Below the pieces are notes generated by a model. That model worked only from the letters and a program-made list of their open reading frames with translations, searched no databases and had not been told where the DNA came from. Position numbers and translations under genes: made by a program. Shown here in pieces: positions 34,362-43,076 of a stretch of DNA of 64,000 nt (the first letter of the stretch is position 1; each line of letters starts with the position of its first letter). This DNA is from Flavicella sp964230805. Lineage in GTDB: Bacteria; Bacteroidota; Bacteroidia; Flavobacteriales; Flavobacteriaceae. The DNA lies in contig CAXRIA010000043.1 of the NCBI GenBank assembly GCA_964230805.1, positions 1-64,000 of the forward strand. Reading direction: 5' to 3'.

Positions 34362-35342
34362 ATGAATAAAAATGTTGCCATCATAATGGGGGGCTACTCA
34401 TCGGAGTACGAAATTTCTATCAAAAGCGGAAATGTTGTTTATCAACACATCGACAATTCAAAATTCACGCCTTATTGTGTGCATATATTAAAAGAGAAAT
34501 GGGTGGTTTGTAAAGATGAAAAGGAGTTTCGCATTGACAAAAACGATTTCTCTGTGAATATTGATGGTCAAAAAATCAACTTTGATGTCGTTCTAAATGT
34601 CATTCATGGGACCCCGGGTGAAGACGGTAAAATTTTGGCTTATTTGGAATTGTTAAATATTCCTCACAGTTCCGCTCCATTTTACCAAATGGCGCTCACT
34701 TTTAGCAAAAAGGACTGTTTGAGTGTTGCTCATAATTATGGCATTTCTACAGCTACCTCTTATTACCTAAACAAAGGAACGCTGATAGATACAGAGGCTA
34801 TTCTTGCAAAAGTTGGTTTGCCTTGTTTTGTAAAACCAAACTGTGCCGGTTCTAGCTTTGGCATTTCAAAAGTACACCAAGCGAAAGATTTGTTGCCGGC
34901 CTTAGAAACTGCTTTTCGAGAAGATGACGAGTTGTTAATTGAATCCTTTTTAGACGGTACCGAAGTTTCTGTAGGTGTAATTGAATATCAAAATGATACT
35001 TTAGTACTGCCCATAACAGAAATTATTTCGGACAATGATTTTTTTGATTACGAGGCAAAATACCATGGAAAATCACAAGAAATCACGCCTGCCCGACTCT
35101 CTAAAAATCAAGAAGAAAACGTTTCAAAGGCGGCCAAACATTTATACAATTCTCTAAAAATGCGTGGGTTTTCAAGATCTGAATTCATTTTTATCGGAGA
35201 AGAGCCCCATTTTCTAGAGATGAATACTGTGCCAGGAATGACAGAGGCAAGTCTGCTTCCACAACAGGCCAATATAGCGGGCATTTCACTCAAAGATTTA
35301 CTCACAGACACCATTGAAAGAAGTCTAAAACAGGCTTTTTAA
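34362..35342 (+). CDS. ddl: D-alanine--D-alanine ligase
   Basis: The 326-residue ATP-grasp enzyme makes the D-Ala-D-Ala dipeptide for peptidoglycan. The N-terminal segment IMGGYSSEYEISIKSG contains the conserved Glu/Ser region, HGTPGEDGK is the next signature, and the C-terminal active site FLEMNTVPGMTEASL is intact (this Asn binds the second Mg). It is followed 54 bases later by coaD with its own promoter. Confidence 0.93.
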   Translation: MNKNVAIIMGGYSSEYEISIKSGNVVYQHIDNSKFTPYCVHILKEKWVVCKDEKEFRIDKNDFSVNIDGQKINFDVVLNVIHGTPGEDGKILAYLELLNIPHSSAPFYQMALTFSKKDCLSVAHNYGISTATSYYLNKGTLIDTEAILAKVGLPCFVKPNCAGSSFGISKVHQAKDLLPALETAFREDDELLIESFLDGTEVSVGVIEYQNDTLVLPITEIISDNDFFDYEAKYHGKSQEITPARLSKNQEENVSKAAKHLYNSLKMRGFSRSEFIFIGEEPHFLEMNTVPGMTEASLLPQQANIAGISLKDLLTDTIERSLKQAF

Positions 35343-35360
35343 CTGCATTTATTTAATGCG

Positions 35361-35368
35361 TATCTTTG
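35361..35368 (+). promoter_or_regulatory. -7 promoter box of coaD
   Basis: TATCTTTG (TAnnTTTG) lies between ddl and coaD, 28 bases before the ATG at 35397. Confidence 0.5.
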
Positions 35369-35396
35369 AGAACATAACACAGAAGGTTTATTAGAT

Positions 35397-35846
35397 ATGA
35401 AAAAAGCTGTTTTTCCAGGTTCCTTTGACCCCATTACTCTGGGGCATGTAGACATCATTAAAAGAGCGTTGCCCCTTTTTGACGAAATTGTAATTGCCAT
35501 TGGAATTAATGCCGATAAGAAATACATGTTTTCTTTAGAAGAGCGTTTGTCGTTTCTAAAAAAAACGTTTGAGAAAGAACCCAAGATAAGAATCGACAGT
35601 TATCAGGGATTGACCGTTAACTATTGTAAAAAAATCAATGCGGCATTTATTTTAAGAGGTCTCAGAAATCCCGCTGATTTTGAGTTTGAAAAGGCCATTG
35701 CTGTCACCAACAGGAAGCTTTCAAGTATTGAAACTGTATTTCTATTAACAAGTGCAGAGACGAGTTTTATCAGCTCGAGCATTGTTCGTGATATTCTGAG
35801 AAACGGTGGAGATGCTTCTGATCTTTTGCCAGATACCGTTTTTTAA
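35397..35846 (+). CDS. coaD: Phosphopantetheine adenylyltransferase
   Basis: The 149-residue nucleotidyltransferase carries out the penultimate step of coenzyme A synthesis. The (T/H)xGH-type motif is GSFDPITLGH (8-17), RGLRNPADFEFE binds substrate, and ISSSIVRDI near the C-terminus is the ATP-binding signature. Length is standard. Its stop overlaps the stop of the convergent DedA-like gene by 4 bases. Confidence 0.95.
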   Translation: MKKAVFPGSFDPITLGHVDIIKRALPLFDEIVIAIGINADKKYMFSLEERLSFLKKTFEKEPKIRIDSYQGLTVNYCKKINAAFILRGLRNPADFEFEKAIAVTNRKLSSIETVFLLTSAETSFISSSIVRDILRNGGDASDLLPDTVF

Positions 35847-36451
35847 ATAATTTTGAACAAAAAGTAAGCGTAAACAAAAAAACGCAAGTAACGAAACAAA
35901 CTCAGGTATGCAGCCCACTTAAATGGGTATCCTGTGATGCCACAAACCATCATGACAATGGAAAAAGGCACTGGTAAGAGTGCTGAGAGTACAACAAAGA
36001 AACCTCCCCATTTTTTCAAATCGTTCAAAAGTTTGCTGTATTTTTTTTGCGCCCAAGTACGCATTCGTGGAATTTTGTAGATGCGTGTTCCAATTCCATA
36101 AGATACCCATCCACCGAAATAGGACAATGTCGCCAGAAAAACAACCAATAGCCATGGGTTCGTTTGCACTTTTTCACCCCATTCTTTTGCCCAAATAATG
36201 AACAAATCAGGAGGCATGATACCCAAAAAAGATTCCGAGAAAGCAAACAGTAAGAATACAGTCCAAGCACTTGTGGTTTCAACAATGATTGAAAAAACAC
36301 CCTGTAACGTGGCACCCAAAGTTTTCATAAACCATAAAACTCCATAGAAGGCCGATAAAAGAACAGCCAATTTCAACAAATTGTCTGCTAAAAACCGAAA
36401 CAATCCCGTTCTTCTTAAGTAATAAAAATACCGTTTTGAATATCGAAACAC
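35843..36451 (-). CDS. DedA/YqaA-like (VTT) integral membrane protein
   Basis: A 202-residue membrane protein with about four or five hydrophobic helices. SESFLGIMPPDLFIIWA and FGGWVSYGIGTRIYKIPRM, with KKWGGFFVVLSALLPVPFSIVMMVCG, match the SNARE-associated/VTT (DedA, YqaA) pattern. Such proteins act as lipid scramblases or in membrane homeostasis. GTG at 36451 is the only usable start: an in-frame TAA precedes it by five codons. It is 12 bases after sulP, so the two are probably co-transcribed. Confidence 0.8.
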   Translation of the reverse strand: MFRYSKRYFYYLRRTGLFRFLADNLLKLAVLLSAFYGVLWFMKTLGATLQGVFSIIVETTSAWTVFLLFAFSESFLGIMPPDLFIIWAKEWGEKVQTNPWLLVVFLATLSYFGGWVSYGIGTRIYKIPRMRTWAQKKYSKLLNDLKKWGGFFVVLSALLPVPFSIVMMVCGITGYPFKWAAYLSLFRYLRFFVYAYFLFKII

Positions 36452-36463
36452 GGAAGATTTTGG

Positions 36464-38116
36464 TTAGGAATGAATGCCTTTGGTAAACCGCTCAGGATCG
36501 GCTGCCAAATGATAACGAGGATCGTCAATGTCTTCAATGATAATCTCGTGAAATTTGTCGTCACGTTTGTAGAGTAAAATTTTACATTCTTCGCTCAGAT
36601 GCTTCAATTTGATGATTTTTCCCGCCTGATGATATTTTTCTACAATCCCAGAAATGGCCTCGATGGCAGAATGGTCGCTCACTCTCGATTCTACAAAATC
36701 TATTTCCACATAATCGGGGTAGTTTTTTACTTCAAACTTTTCATTGAAACCTGTAACGGACCCAAAAAATAAAGGTCCCCAAATTTCGTAAATCTTTGTG
36801 CCGTCGTCTTTAAATCGTTTTCGAGCTCTAATTTTGGTGGCATTTTCCCAGGCAAAAACAAGTGCAGAAATAATGACTCCCACAAAAACAGCGATGGCCA
36901 AATCAAAAAAGACAGTCACTGCCGAAACTACTACCAATACAAGAGCATCAGAAAAAGGTATTTTTTTTAAAATTCGGAAACTCGACCAAGCGAATGTTTC
37001 AATAACCATCATAAACATCACTCCTACCAATGCAGCAATAGGGACTTGTTCTATGTATTTGTCAGTAAATAAAATAAAGGTCAACAAAGTAATTGCCATC
37101 ATCACACCCGAAAGCCTGCCTCTACCGCCGGCATTGATGTTAATCACCGTTTGACCAATCATTCCACAACCTCCAGTTCCGCCAAAAAAACCACTGGTGA
37201 TATTCCCGACTCCTTGGGCAATGCATTCACGATTTCCATTTCCTCTTGTTTCGGTCAAATCATCGACCAAATTCATCGTCATCAATGACTCTATCAAACC
37301 CACAGAGGCCGCCAAAAAGGCATACGGTAAAATGAATTTTAAGGTGTCAAAATTGAAAGGTAACTTTTGCCAAAGTTCTAAATTCGGTGTTGGAAATTCT
37401 CCTTTCAAACCTTCTCCGCCTCCTTCAATGATATACGAACCCACAGTGCTAACCTCTATATTTCCGAATACAACCACCGCCGTTGTCACTAAAATTGCCG
37501 ACAAAGCGGCAGGAATTTTTGTAGTTATTTTTGGCAATAACCAAATGATGAGCATCGTTAAACCTACCAATCCTATCATGGTAAACAATTCAATTCCTTC
37601 CATAGGTACGTTGGTGTATATCTTCACACCATCACTCGCAACAGACATTTCCTTATGGGAAAACATGCGTACCTGGGCCATAAAAATAACAATCGCCAAT
37701 CCGTTTACAAATCCCATCATCACAGGATGCGGAATCAAACGAACCAAACGTCCAAGCTTAAAAACGCCAGCAGCTACTTGAATCATTCCCATCAAAATAA
37801 CCGCGGCTAACAAATAAAAATAGCCCATGTTCTCTACTGGGATATCAAACAACATCCCCTTGGAATGTCCTTCCGAAATTAAATTCACAAAAATAACGGC
37901 GACAGCTCCAGCAGCACCAGAGATCAAACCAGGTCTTCCTCCAAAAATAGCAGTGATCAAACCAATGATAAAGGCGCCCGACAACGCTACCAAGGGATCA
38001 ATTTGCGCGACAAAAGCGAAAGCGACTACTTCTGGAATCATTGCCAAAGAAACAGTGATCCCCGCCAATATATCATCTTTGGGATTTTGAGCTACTTTTC
38101 TAATAAATTCAGTCAT
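36464..38116 (-). CDS. SulP-family inorganic anion transporter with STAS domain
   Basis: From the ATG at 38116 the product has 550 residues. About 10-12 membrane helices (residues 10-410) include the SulP signatures GRPGLISGAAGAVAVIFVNL and GGTGGCGMIGQTVININAGG; a C-terminal STAS domain (about 430-535) contains DFVESRVSDHSAIEAI. Family members carry sulfate, bicarbonate or other anions, often with sodium or protons; the substrate cannot be set from sequence. The longer TTG start overlaps the promoter box and was rejected. Confidence 0.88.
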   Translation of the reverse strand: MTEFIRKVAQNPKDDILAGITVSLAMIPEVVAFAFVAQIDPLVALSGAFIIGLITAIFGGRPGLISGAAGAVAVIFVNLISEGHSKGMLFDIPVENMGYFYLLAAVILMGMIQVAAGVFKLGRLVRLIPHPVMMGFVNGLAIVIFMAQVRMFSHKEMSVASDGVKIYTNVPMEGIELFTMIGLVGLTMLIIWLLPKITTKIPAALSAILVTTAVVVFGNIEVSTVGSYIIEGGGEGLKGEFPTPNLELWQKLPFNFDTLKFILPYAFLAASVGLIESLMTMNLVDDLTETRGNGNRECIAQGVGNITSGFFGGTGGCGMIGQTVININAGGRGRLSGVMMAITLLTFILFTDKYIEQVPIAALVGVMFMMVIETFAWSSFRILKKIPFSDALVLVVVSAVTVFFDLAIAVFVGVIISALVFAWENATKIRARKRFKDDGTKIYEIWGPLFFGSVTGFNEKFEVKNYPDYVEIDFVESRVSDHSAIEAISGIVEKYHQAGKIIKLKHLSEECKILLYKRDDKFHEIIIEDIDDPRYHLAADPERFTKGIHS

Positions 38117-38140
38117 TGCTAGTGGTTTTGAATGAAAGTG

Positions 38141-38148
38141 CAAAAGTA
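38141..38148 (-). promoter_or_regulatory. -7 promoter box of the SulP gene
   Basis: The minus strand reads TACTTTTG (TAnnTTTG), 24 bases before the ATG at 38116; it overlaps the in-frame TTG at 38143. Confidence 0.55.
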
Positions 38149-38192
38149 CAGCTATTATTTACATCTGCAACAGGTATGACTCGAAGAATTTA

Positions 38193-38786
38193 TCAAAACA
38201 ACAACTTGATATTTTCGTAAGTGTTTTTTAGAATGGAATCCAATTCCTTCGAATTAAAAAACTGAACTCGACTTATGCCCTCTTCCCTTTGAGGTTTCAA
38301 ATCTCCTGTAAATGAGGTATGCATCAAATACCAATAGGTAACTTTCAAACAACGTTCTCCATGTGGGTTATAAAAAACGTGATACGTAGTTTCTAGTTCC
38401 GAGTCTATGACCAAATTAGAAATTCCGCACTCCTCTTCTACTTCTCTTATGGCGGCCATTTCTTTATGTTCTCCTTTCTCAATGTGTCCTTTTGGCAAAT
38501 CCCATTTGCCATGTCTGTAAATAAACAACGTCTCACTGCAATTGTTTAAAACTTTTCCACCTGCAGCCTCAATGACCTTGAACTCTTTTTGAAACAGTTC
38601 CCAATCATTTTTAAGATTCTTTGAAACGATTTGAACAACTTTCACCTCGGGTTTATCGAGCTCAGAGAGGACTTTGTTTATGTCAAAATTTGAAAAATCA
38701 AAAAACAGACTGTTTTTTTCTGGGCGTTCTACATCCGTGACAAAAATGGGTTTGTCATTCATAAAAACTTTATACATTTGCAGCAT
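38193..38786 (-). CDS. Nudix hydrolase
   Basis: The Nudix box is GHIEKGEHKEMAAIREVEEECG, close to the Gx5Ex7REUxEExGU consensus, so the enzyme should cleave a nucleoside diphosphate linked to another moiety. It has 197 residues from the ATG at 38786, with an N-terminal extension of about 95 residues before the Nudix fold. The start shares CATG (38784-38787) with the divergent pyrE start; ATG at 38777 is an alternative. The substrate is unknown; the pairing with pyrE hints at nucleotide-related housekeeping, but only by position. Confidence 0.85.
   Translation of the reverse strand: MLQMYKVFMNDKPIFVTDVERPEKNSLFFDFSNFDINKVLSELDKPEVKVVQIVSKNLKNDWELFQKEFKVIEAAGGKVLNNCSETLFIYRHGKWDLPKGHIEKGEHKEMAAIREVEEECGISNLVIDSELETTYHVFYNPHGERCLKVTYWYLMHTSFTGDLKPQREEGISRVQFFNSKELDSILKNTYENIKLLF
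38773..38780 (+). promoter_or_regulatory. Promoter of pyrE
   Basis: TACATTTG matches TAnnTTTG; TTTG at 38751-38754 lies 18 bases upstream, a good -33 element. The ATG at 38785 is 4 bases after the box, so the mRNA is nearly leaderless. The element lies inside the 5' end of the divergent Nudix gene. Confidence 0.65.
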
Positions 38787-39426
38787 GATTTTGAACAAAG
38801 ATACTGCAAATGCAACAGCGAAATCGCTTTTAGACATAAAAGCGATCAAATTAGCACCAAACAATCCCTTTACATGGGCCTCTGGTTGGAAATCACCTAT
38901 TTATTGTGACAATAGAATTACCCTGTCTTATCCATCAGTTAGAGATTTTTTAAAAAAAACAATGGCACAAGCCATTGTTGAAAAATACGGAAAACCAGAC
39001 GTCATTGCAGGGGTGGCCACGGGTGCCATCGCTATCGGTGTGTTGGTAGCACAAGAATTAGACCTGCCTTTTGTTTACGTGCGTCCTGAAGCTAAAAAAC
39101 ACGGTCGTCAGAATCAAGTGGAAGGTTTTCTAGAGAAAGGGGCAACTGTCGTGGTCGTTGAAGATTTGATCAGCACAGGAAAAAGTAGTTTGCATGCGGT
39201 AGAAGCTCTTCAAAAAGCAGCGGTTACGGTCAAAGGAATGGTTGCTATTTTTACTTATGGATTTGAAATTGCAGCAGAAAACTTCAAAAATGCAGCGGTG
39301 GAATTGACAACCTTGAGTAGCTATGAGCAGTTATTGAATCAAGCCTTAGAAGATGCGTATATCAATGAGGATGAATTGGATACTTTAAATTCTTGGAGAA
39401 GAAACCCAAGTACTTGGAAGCAATAA
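38785..39426 (+). CDS. pyrE: Orotate phosphoribosyltransferase
   Basis: The 213-residue enzyme joins orotate to PRPP to make orotidine monophosphate in pyrimidine synthesis. The N-terminal WASGWKSPIYCDNR is characteristic and the PRPP loop is VVVVEDLISTGKSS. The start at 38785 is chosen because a promoter box ends 4 bases before it and the upstream part of the frame is antisense to the Nudix gene. It is followed 2 bases later by an SRPBCC gene. Confidence 0.93.
   Translation: MILNKDTANATAKSLLDIKAIKLAPNNPFTWASGWKSPIYCDNRITLSYPSVRDFLKKTMAQAIVEKYGKPDVIAGVATGAIAIGVLVAQELDLPFVYVRPEAKKHGRQNQVEGFLEKGATVVVVEDLISTGKSSLHAVEALQKAAVTVKGMVAIFTYGFEIAAENFKNAAVELTTLSSYEQLLNQALEDAYINEDELDTLNSWRRNPSTWKQ
38796..38803 (-). 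promoter_or_regulatory. -7 promoter box of the Nudix gene
   Basis: The minus strand reads TATCTTTG (TAnnTTTG), 9 bases before the minus-strand ATG at 38786. It lies inside pyrE and faces the pyrE promoter; no clear -33 element is seen. Confidence 0.5.
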
Positions 39427-39428
39427 AG

Positions 39429-39818
39429 ATGGAAATAGTAGGAAAAGAAACAACCGTACATAAGTCATCAGAGGCACTTTTTAATTTTCTTCTCACCTTG
39501 GAAAATTACGAACAGTTAATGCCAGAGAACACTGAAAAATTCATTGTTGATGGAGATTCATTTGTTTTTGGTTTAAAAGGCATGCCTGAAATCCGATTGG
39601 TGATCAAAGAAACGCAGGATAACAAACAAATTGTACTTGGCGCAGCCAGTAGCAAAATGCCTTTTACTTTAGAAGTTCCGATTGAAACCCTTTCTGAAAA
39701 CACCTCTATGGTAAGAATCAAATTTTTAGGTAATTTCAATCCTATGGTCAGTATGATGGTAAAAAAACCACTGACGACGTTTATTGAAGCTTTGACCGAA
39801 AATCTCAGCAAGCTTTAG
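39429..39818 (+). CDS. SRPBCC-fold protein downstream of pyrE
   Basis: From the ATG at 39429 the product has 129 residues with a START/Bet v1-like pattern: an N-terminal strand (EIVGKETTVHKSSEALFNFL), a central beta sheet and a long C-terminal helix (VSMMVKKPLTTFIEALTENLSKL). Such folds bind hydrophobic ligands; no ligand is known here. It is translationally close to pyrE (2-base gap), so it is part of that transcript. It converges on birA with a 4-base overlap. Confidence 0.75.
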   Translation: MEIVGKETTVHKSSEALFNFLLTLENYEQLMPENTEKFIVDGDSFVFGLKGMPEIRLVIKETQDNKQIVLGAASSKMPFTLEVPIETLSENTSMVRIKFLGNFNPMVSMMVKKPLTTFIEALTENLSKL

Positions 39819-40549
39819 TTGAGATATTCAAGTTCTTTAATCTCAAATTCTTTGACTTCATCGTTCGCAAGGGCTAATTGAAGCTGACCTGTATCGGAAA
39901 CACCTATTATCTTTCCCAAAAAAGGCATGCTGTTTTCGGTTTTGAACATACTTGGCACATTTTTCTTGTACAAAACATCGAGGTAATTCGTTTTCATCTT
40001 CGAAAAAAATTGTGGTCTACAGCCTTTGATTTGCAGTTCCATATTTTCCACGAGCGATTGTAAAAGTTTTTCCAAATCAAATTCCTTATTCAAGATGTTT
40101 TTCAGAGAATTGGCATTTTTTAATTCTGCTGGAAAATTAATTTGATTTACATTCAGCCCAACACCCACCACAGAGTGTTTTACGAAACGTCCCTTAAAAG
40201 CATTTTCGATTAGAATACCCGCTATTTTTTTATTGCCTGACAAAATGTCGTTTGGCCATTTAATTTTCAATCTTGGAATTTGTTTTTCCTTTAGTACATG
40301 GTAAATGGATAAAGAAACGGCGTAGTTCAAATAAGGCACGTGATCAATTGAAAAATTTTCATGTGCTATAAACACACTAAAAACCAAGTTTTTACCAGGT
40401 TCAGAGACCCATTTACTATCGTGCTGCCCTCTCCCAGCATATTGATCTCGAGCCCATACAACTGTAAAATTTTTAAGCCTTGAATTCACTGCCATTTCTT
40501 TCAAAAAGGAATTGGTAGAATGAATGGCATCAAGTTTGAACAAATACAT
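39815..40549 (-). CDS. birA: Biotin--[acetyl-CoA-carboxylase] ligase
   Basis: The 244-residue enzyme attaches biotin to carboxylase carrier proteins. The biotinoyl-AMP loop GRGQHDSKW (39-47) and KWPNDIL (97-103) with the catalytic Lys in GNKKIAGILIE are present. It lacks the N-terminal winged helix of E. coli BirA, so it does not act as a repressor by that route. It diverges from rsfS. Confidence 0.92.
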   Translation of the reverse strand: MYLFKLDAIHSTNSFLKEMAVNSRLKNFTVVWARDQYAGRGQHDSKWVSEPGKNLVFSVFIAHENFSIDHVPYLNYAVSLSIYHVLKEKQIPRLKIKWPNDILSGNKKIAGILIENAFKGRFVKHSVVGVGLNVNQINFPAELKNANSLKNILNKEFDLEKLLQSLVENMELQIKGCRPQFFSKMKTNYLDVLYKKNVPSMFKTENSMPFLGKIIGVSDTGQLQLALANDEVKEFEIKELEYLN

Positions 40550-40606
40550 GTGTAAAAAGGATAGAAATGATGTTTATGAATTGTAAATTAATGACAAAAA
40601 ATTCAA

Positions 40607-40614
40607 TAACTTTG
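40607..40614 (+). promoter_or_regulatory. -7 promoter box of the rsfS-ftsH operon
   Basis: TAACTTTG matches TAnnTTTG, 22 bases before the ATG at 40637. A TTG at 40581-40583 is 23 bases upstream. Confidence 0.55.
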
Positions 40615-40636
40615 CTACTAAATTAAAAAAAAATTA

Positions 40637-41002
40637 ATGTCCAAAAAAAACAGAAGCACAGACGAATTGATCTCTGTCATTTTCAAAGGTATTGATGATG
40701 TGAAAGGAGAAGACATTCAATTACTCGATTTAAGAAATATAGACAACACCGTTTGTGATTATTTTATTATCTGTTCCGGAAATTCAAATACGCAAGTGAA
40801 AGCGATTTCAGGTGCGGTACAAAAAGTTGTTGGAAAAGAGGCACAAGAAAAAGCATGGCACGTTGAGGGAGAAGCAAATGCAGAATGGGTACTCATTGAT
40901 TACGTAAATGTGGTGGTACACGTTTTCCAAAAGCAGATTAGAGAATTTTACGACATCGAAGGGTTGTGGGGAGATGCAAAAATCACAAAAATTCCCTCCT
41001 AA
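40637..41002 (+). CDS. rsfS: Ribosome silencing factor RsfS
   Basis: The 121-residue Iojap/RsfS protein binds large-subunit protein L14 and blocks subunit joining when nutrients are low. Conserved stretches are DLRNIDNTVCDYFIICSGNS, EKAWHVEGEANAEWVLIDY and VVVHVFQKQIREFYDIEGLWGDA. It begins the operon leading into ftsH (18-base gap), a pairing that recurs in Bacteroidota. Confidence 0.92.
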   Translation: MSKKNRSTDELISVIFKGIDDVKGEDIQLLDLRNIDNTVCDYFIICSGNSNTQVKAISGAVQKVVGKEAQEKAWHVEGEANAEWVLIDYVNVVVHVFQKQIREFYDIEGLWGDAKITKIPS

Positions 41003-41020
41003 CAATTAAATGGCTTACAC

Positions 41021-43048
41021 ATGGCAACGAATAAGAAAAATCAAAATAAAAAAAACACCAAAGAGTCAGGTTTCAAACCAAAATTTAACTTTTATTGGAT
41101 TTATGGCGGCCTCTTTGTGTTGTTACTTTTTTACCAATTTTACAATGGTGGGGATATACAAAACAAAGAAATTACTCAAAATAAATTTGAAGCCATATTA
41201 CAGAGCAATGACATTGACAAAATTGTCATTATTAACAGGAGTGTTGCCCAGATTTATTTAAAAGATGAGGCACTTTCAAAAGAGGCGTATAAAAAGTATA
41301 AAAATCAACCGAGTTTGTTCCAAGGGAAAGTTCCTGCCTTTGAATATAAATTTGGAGATCTTCAAAACTTTGAGAAAAAATTAGACCAACAAAAAAAAGA
41401 TTTCGGTCTAGAATTTGACAAGGCAAACAAAGAGCAAACCGATTTTTTTGACGCCATTTTATCTTACCTCCCCTTTTTGTTCTTAATTGGATTGTGGATC
41501 TTTTTCATGAGAAGGATGTCAGGTGGTGGAGCTGCAGGAGGCGGTGGTGGTCAAATTTTCAATATTGGAAAATCAAAAGCAAAATTGTTTGACCAAGACC
41601 AAAAAGTAAAAGTAACCTTCAAAGATGTAGCCGGTTTACAGGGAGCCAAAGAAGAAGTACAAGAAATTGTAGATTTTCTAAAAACACCTCAAAAATACAC
41701 TTCACTCGGTGGAAAAATTCCGAAAGGGGCCTTGCTCGTAGGTTCTCCTGGTACTGGAAAAACCTTGCTGGCAAAAGCAGTTGCAGGGGAAGCCGGTGTT
41801 CCTTTCTTTTCTTTGTCAGGATCTGATTTTGTTGAAATGTTTGTGGGAGTTGGTGCTTCTCGAGTACGTGATCTTTTCAAGCAAGCACAGCAGAAATCAC
41901 CTTCTATTATCTTTATTGATGAAATTGACGCGATTGGTAGGGCTAGAGGAAAAAGCAATATGACCGGCGGAAATGATGAAAGAGAAAATACCCTAAACCA
42001 ATTACTGACTGAAATGGATGGTTTTGGCACCGACACGAATGTCATTGTATTGGCAGCGACCAACCGAGCCGATGTTTTGGACAAAGCCTTGATGAGAGCG
42101 GGTCGTTTTGATAGACAGATTTATGTAGATCTACCCGATTTAAATGAACGGAAAGCCATCTTTGATGTTCACATGAAGCCATTAAAACTAGGGTCAGACG
42201 TAAATGCTGAGTTTCTTTCACAACAAACCCCAGGATTTTCAGGAGCAGACATTGCAAATTTATGTAACGAATCAGCACTCATTGCAGCAAGAAAAGGGAA
42301 TGATGAAATTCACAACCAAGACTTTTTAGATGCCGTAGATCGAATTGTTGGTGGTTTGGAAAAAAAGAATAAAATTATTTCAGCCAAAGAAAAAAAGACC
42401 ATTGCCTATCATGAGGCAGGACATGCTACTGCGAGTTGGATGTTGGAATATGCCGCTCCTTTGGTAAAGGTAACTATTGTCCCTAGAGGACAATCTCTTG
42501 GCGCTGCTTGGTATTTGCCTGAAGAAAGAATGATTGTTCAAACTGAGCAAATGCTCGATGAAATGTGTGCCACATTAGCGGGAAGGGCTGCTGAAAAAAT
42601 AATGTTTGATAAAATATCAACAGGCGCTCTCAACGATTTAGAAAAAGTAACGCGTCAGGCAAAAGCCATTGTGAGCATTTATGGATTGAATGAAAAAATA
42701 GGAAATATTACTTACTATGATTCTTCAGGGCAAAGTGAATACAGTTTTTCAAAACCTTACAGTGAAGAAACTGCCAAAACAATTGATGAAGAAATTTCAA
42801 AAATTATTGAAGAACAGTATCAAAGAGCCATACAAATACTTACAGACAACAAGGACAAGCTTATCAAGTTGGCCGAACTACTCCTTGAGAAAGAAGTTAT
42901 TTTTAAGGATGATTTAATTACAATTTTTGGGAAGAGGCCCTTTGACGATGCAAACACGAGCTCTCAAGAAGAAAATCAAAATCAAGGAGAAAACGAAGAC
43001 ACTGTGAGTAAGGAAGAGAAAGATCAAGACAAAATTAAAACAAACTAA
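41021..43048 (+). CDS. ftsH: ATP-dependent zinc metalloprotease FtsH
   Basis: This membrane-bound AAA+ protease has 675 residues. Two transmembrane helices (about 24-41 and 145-163) flank a periplasmic domain; Walker A is GSPGTGKT (241-248), and the zinc site HEAGH (464-468) is intact. The C-terminus is rich in Glu, Asn and Gln, as in other Bacteroidota FtsH proteins. FtsH degrades misassembled membrane proteins and sets lipid enzyme levels in E. coli; here it shares an operon with cdsA and psd, which could couple proteolysis with lipid synthesis (inference). Confidence 0.95.
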   Translation: MATNKKNQNKKNTKESGFKPKFNFYWIYGGLFVLLLFYQFYNGGDIQNKEITQNKFEAILQSNDIDKIVIINRSVAQIYLKDEALSKEAYKKYKNQPSLFQGKVPAFEYKFGDLQNFEKKLDQQKKDFGLEFDKANKEQTDFFDAILSYLPFLFLIGLWIFFMRRMSGGGAAGGGGGQIFNIGKSKAKLFDQDQKVKVTFKDVAGLQGAKEEVQEIVDFLKTPQKYTSLGGKIPKGALLVGSPGTGKTLLAKAVAGEAGVPFFSLSGSDFVEMFVGVGASRVRDLFKQAQQKSPSIIFIDEIDAIGRARGKSNMTGGNDERENTLNQLLTEMDGFGTDTNVIVLAATNRADVLDKALMRAGRFDRQIYVDLPDLNERKAIFDVHMKPLKLGSDVNAEFLSQQTPGFSGADIANLCNESALIAARKGNDEIHNQDFLDAVDRIVGGLEKKNKIISAKEKKTIAYHEAGHATASWMLEYAAPLVKVTIVPRGQSLGAAWYLPEERMIVQTEQMLDEMCATLAGRAAEKIMFDKISTGALNDLEKVTRQAKAIVSIYGLNEKIGNITYYDSSGQSEYSFSKPYSEETAKTIDEEISKIIEEQYQRAIQILTDNKDKLIKLAELLLEKEVIFKDDLITIFGKRPFDDANTSSQEENQNQGENEDTVSKEEKDQDKIKTN

Positions 43049-43076
43049 CCTACCTTTGATATAGAAGAGGCTTCCC

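Noticed and set aside
37197..37781. 194-residue plus-strand frame
   Set aside because: It is antisense to the SulP membrane helices and shows no domain.
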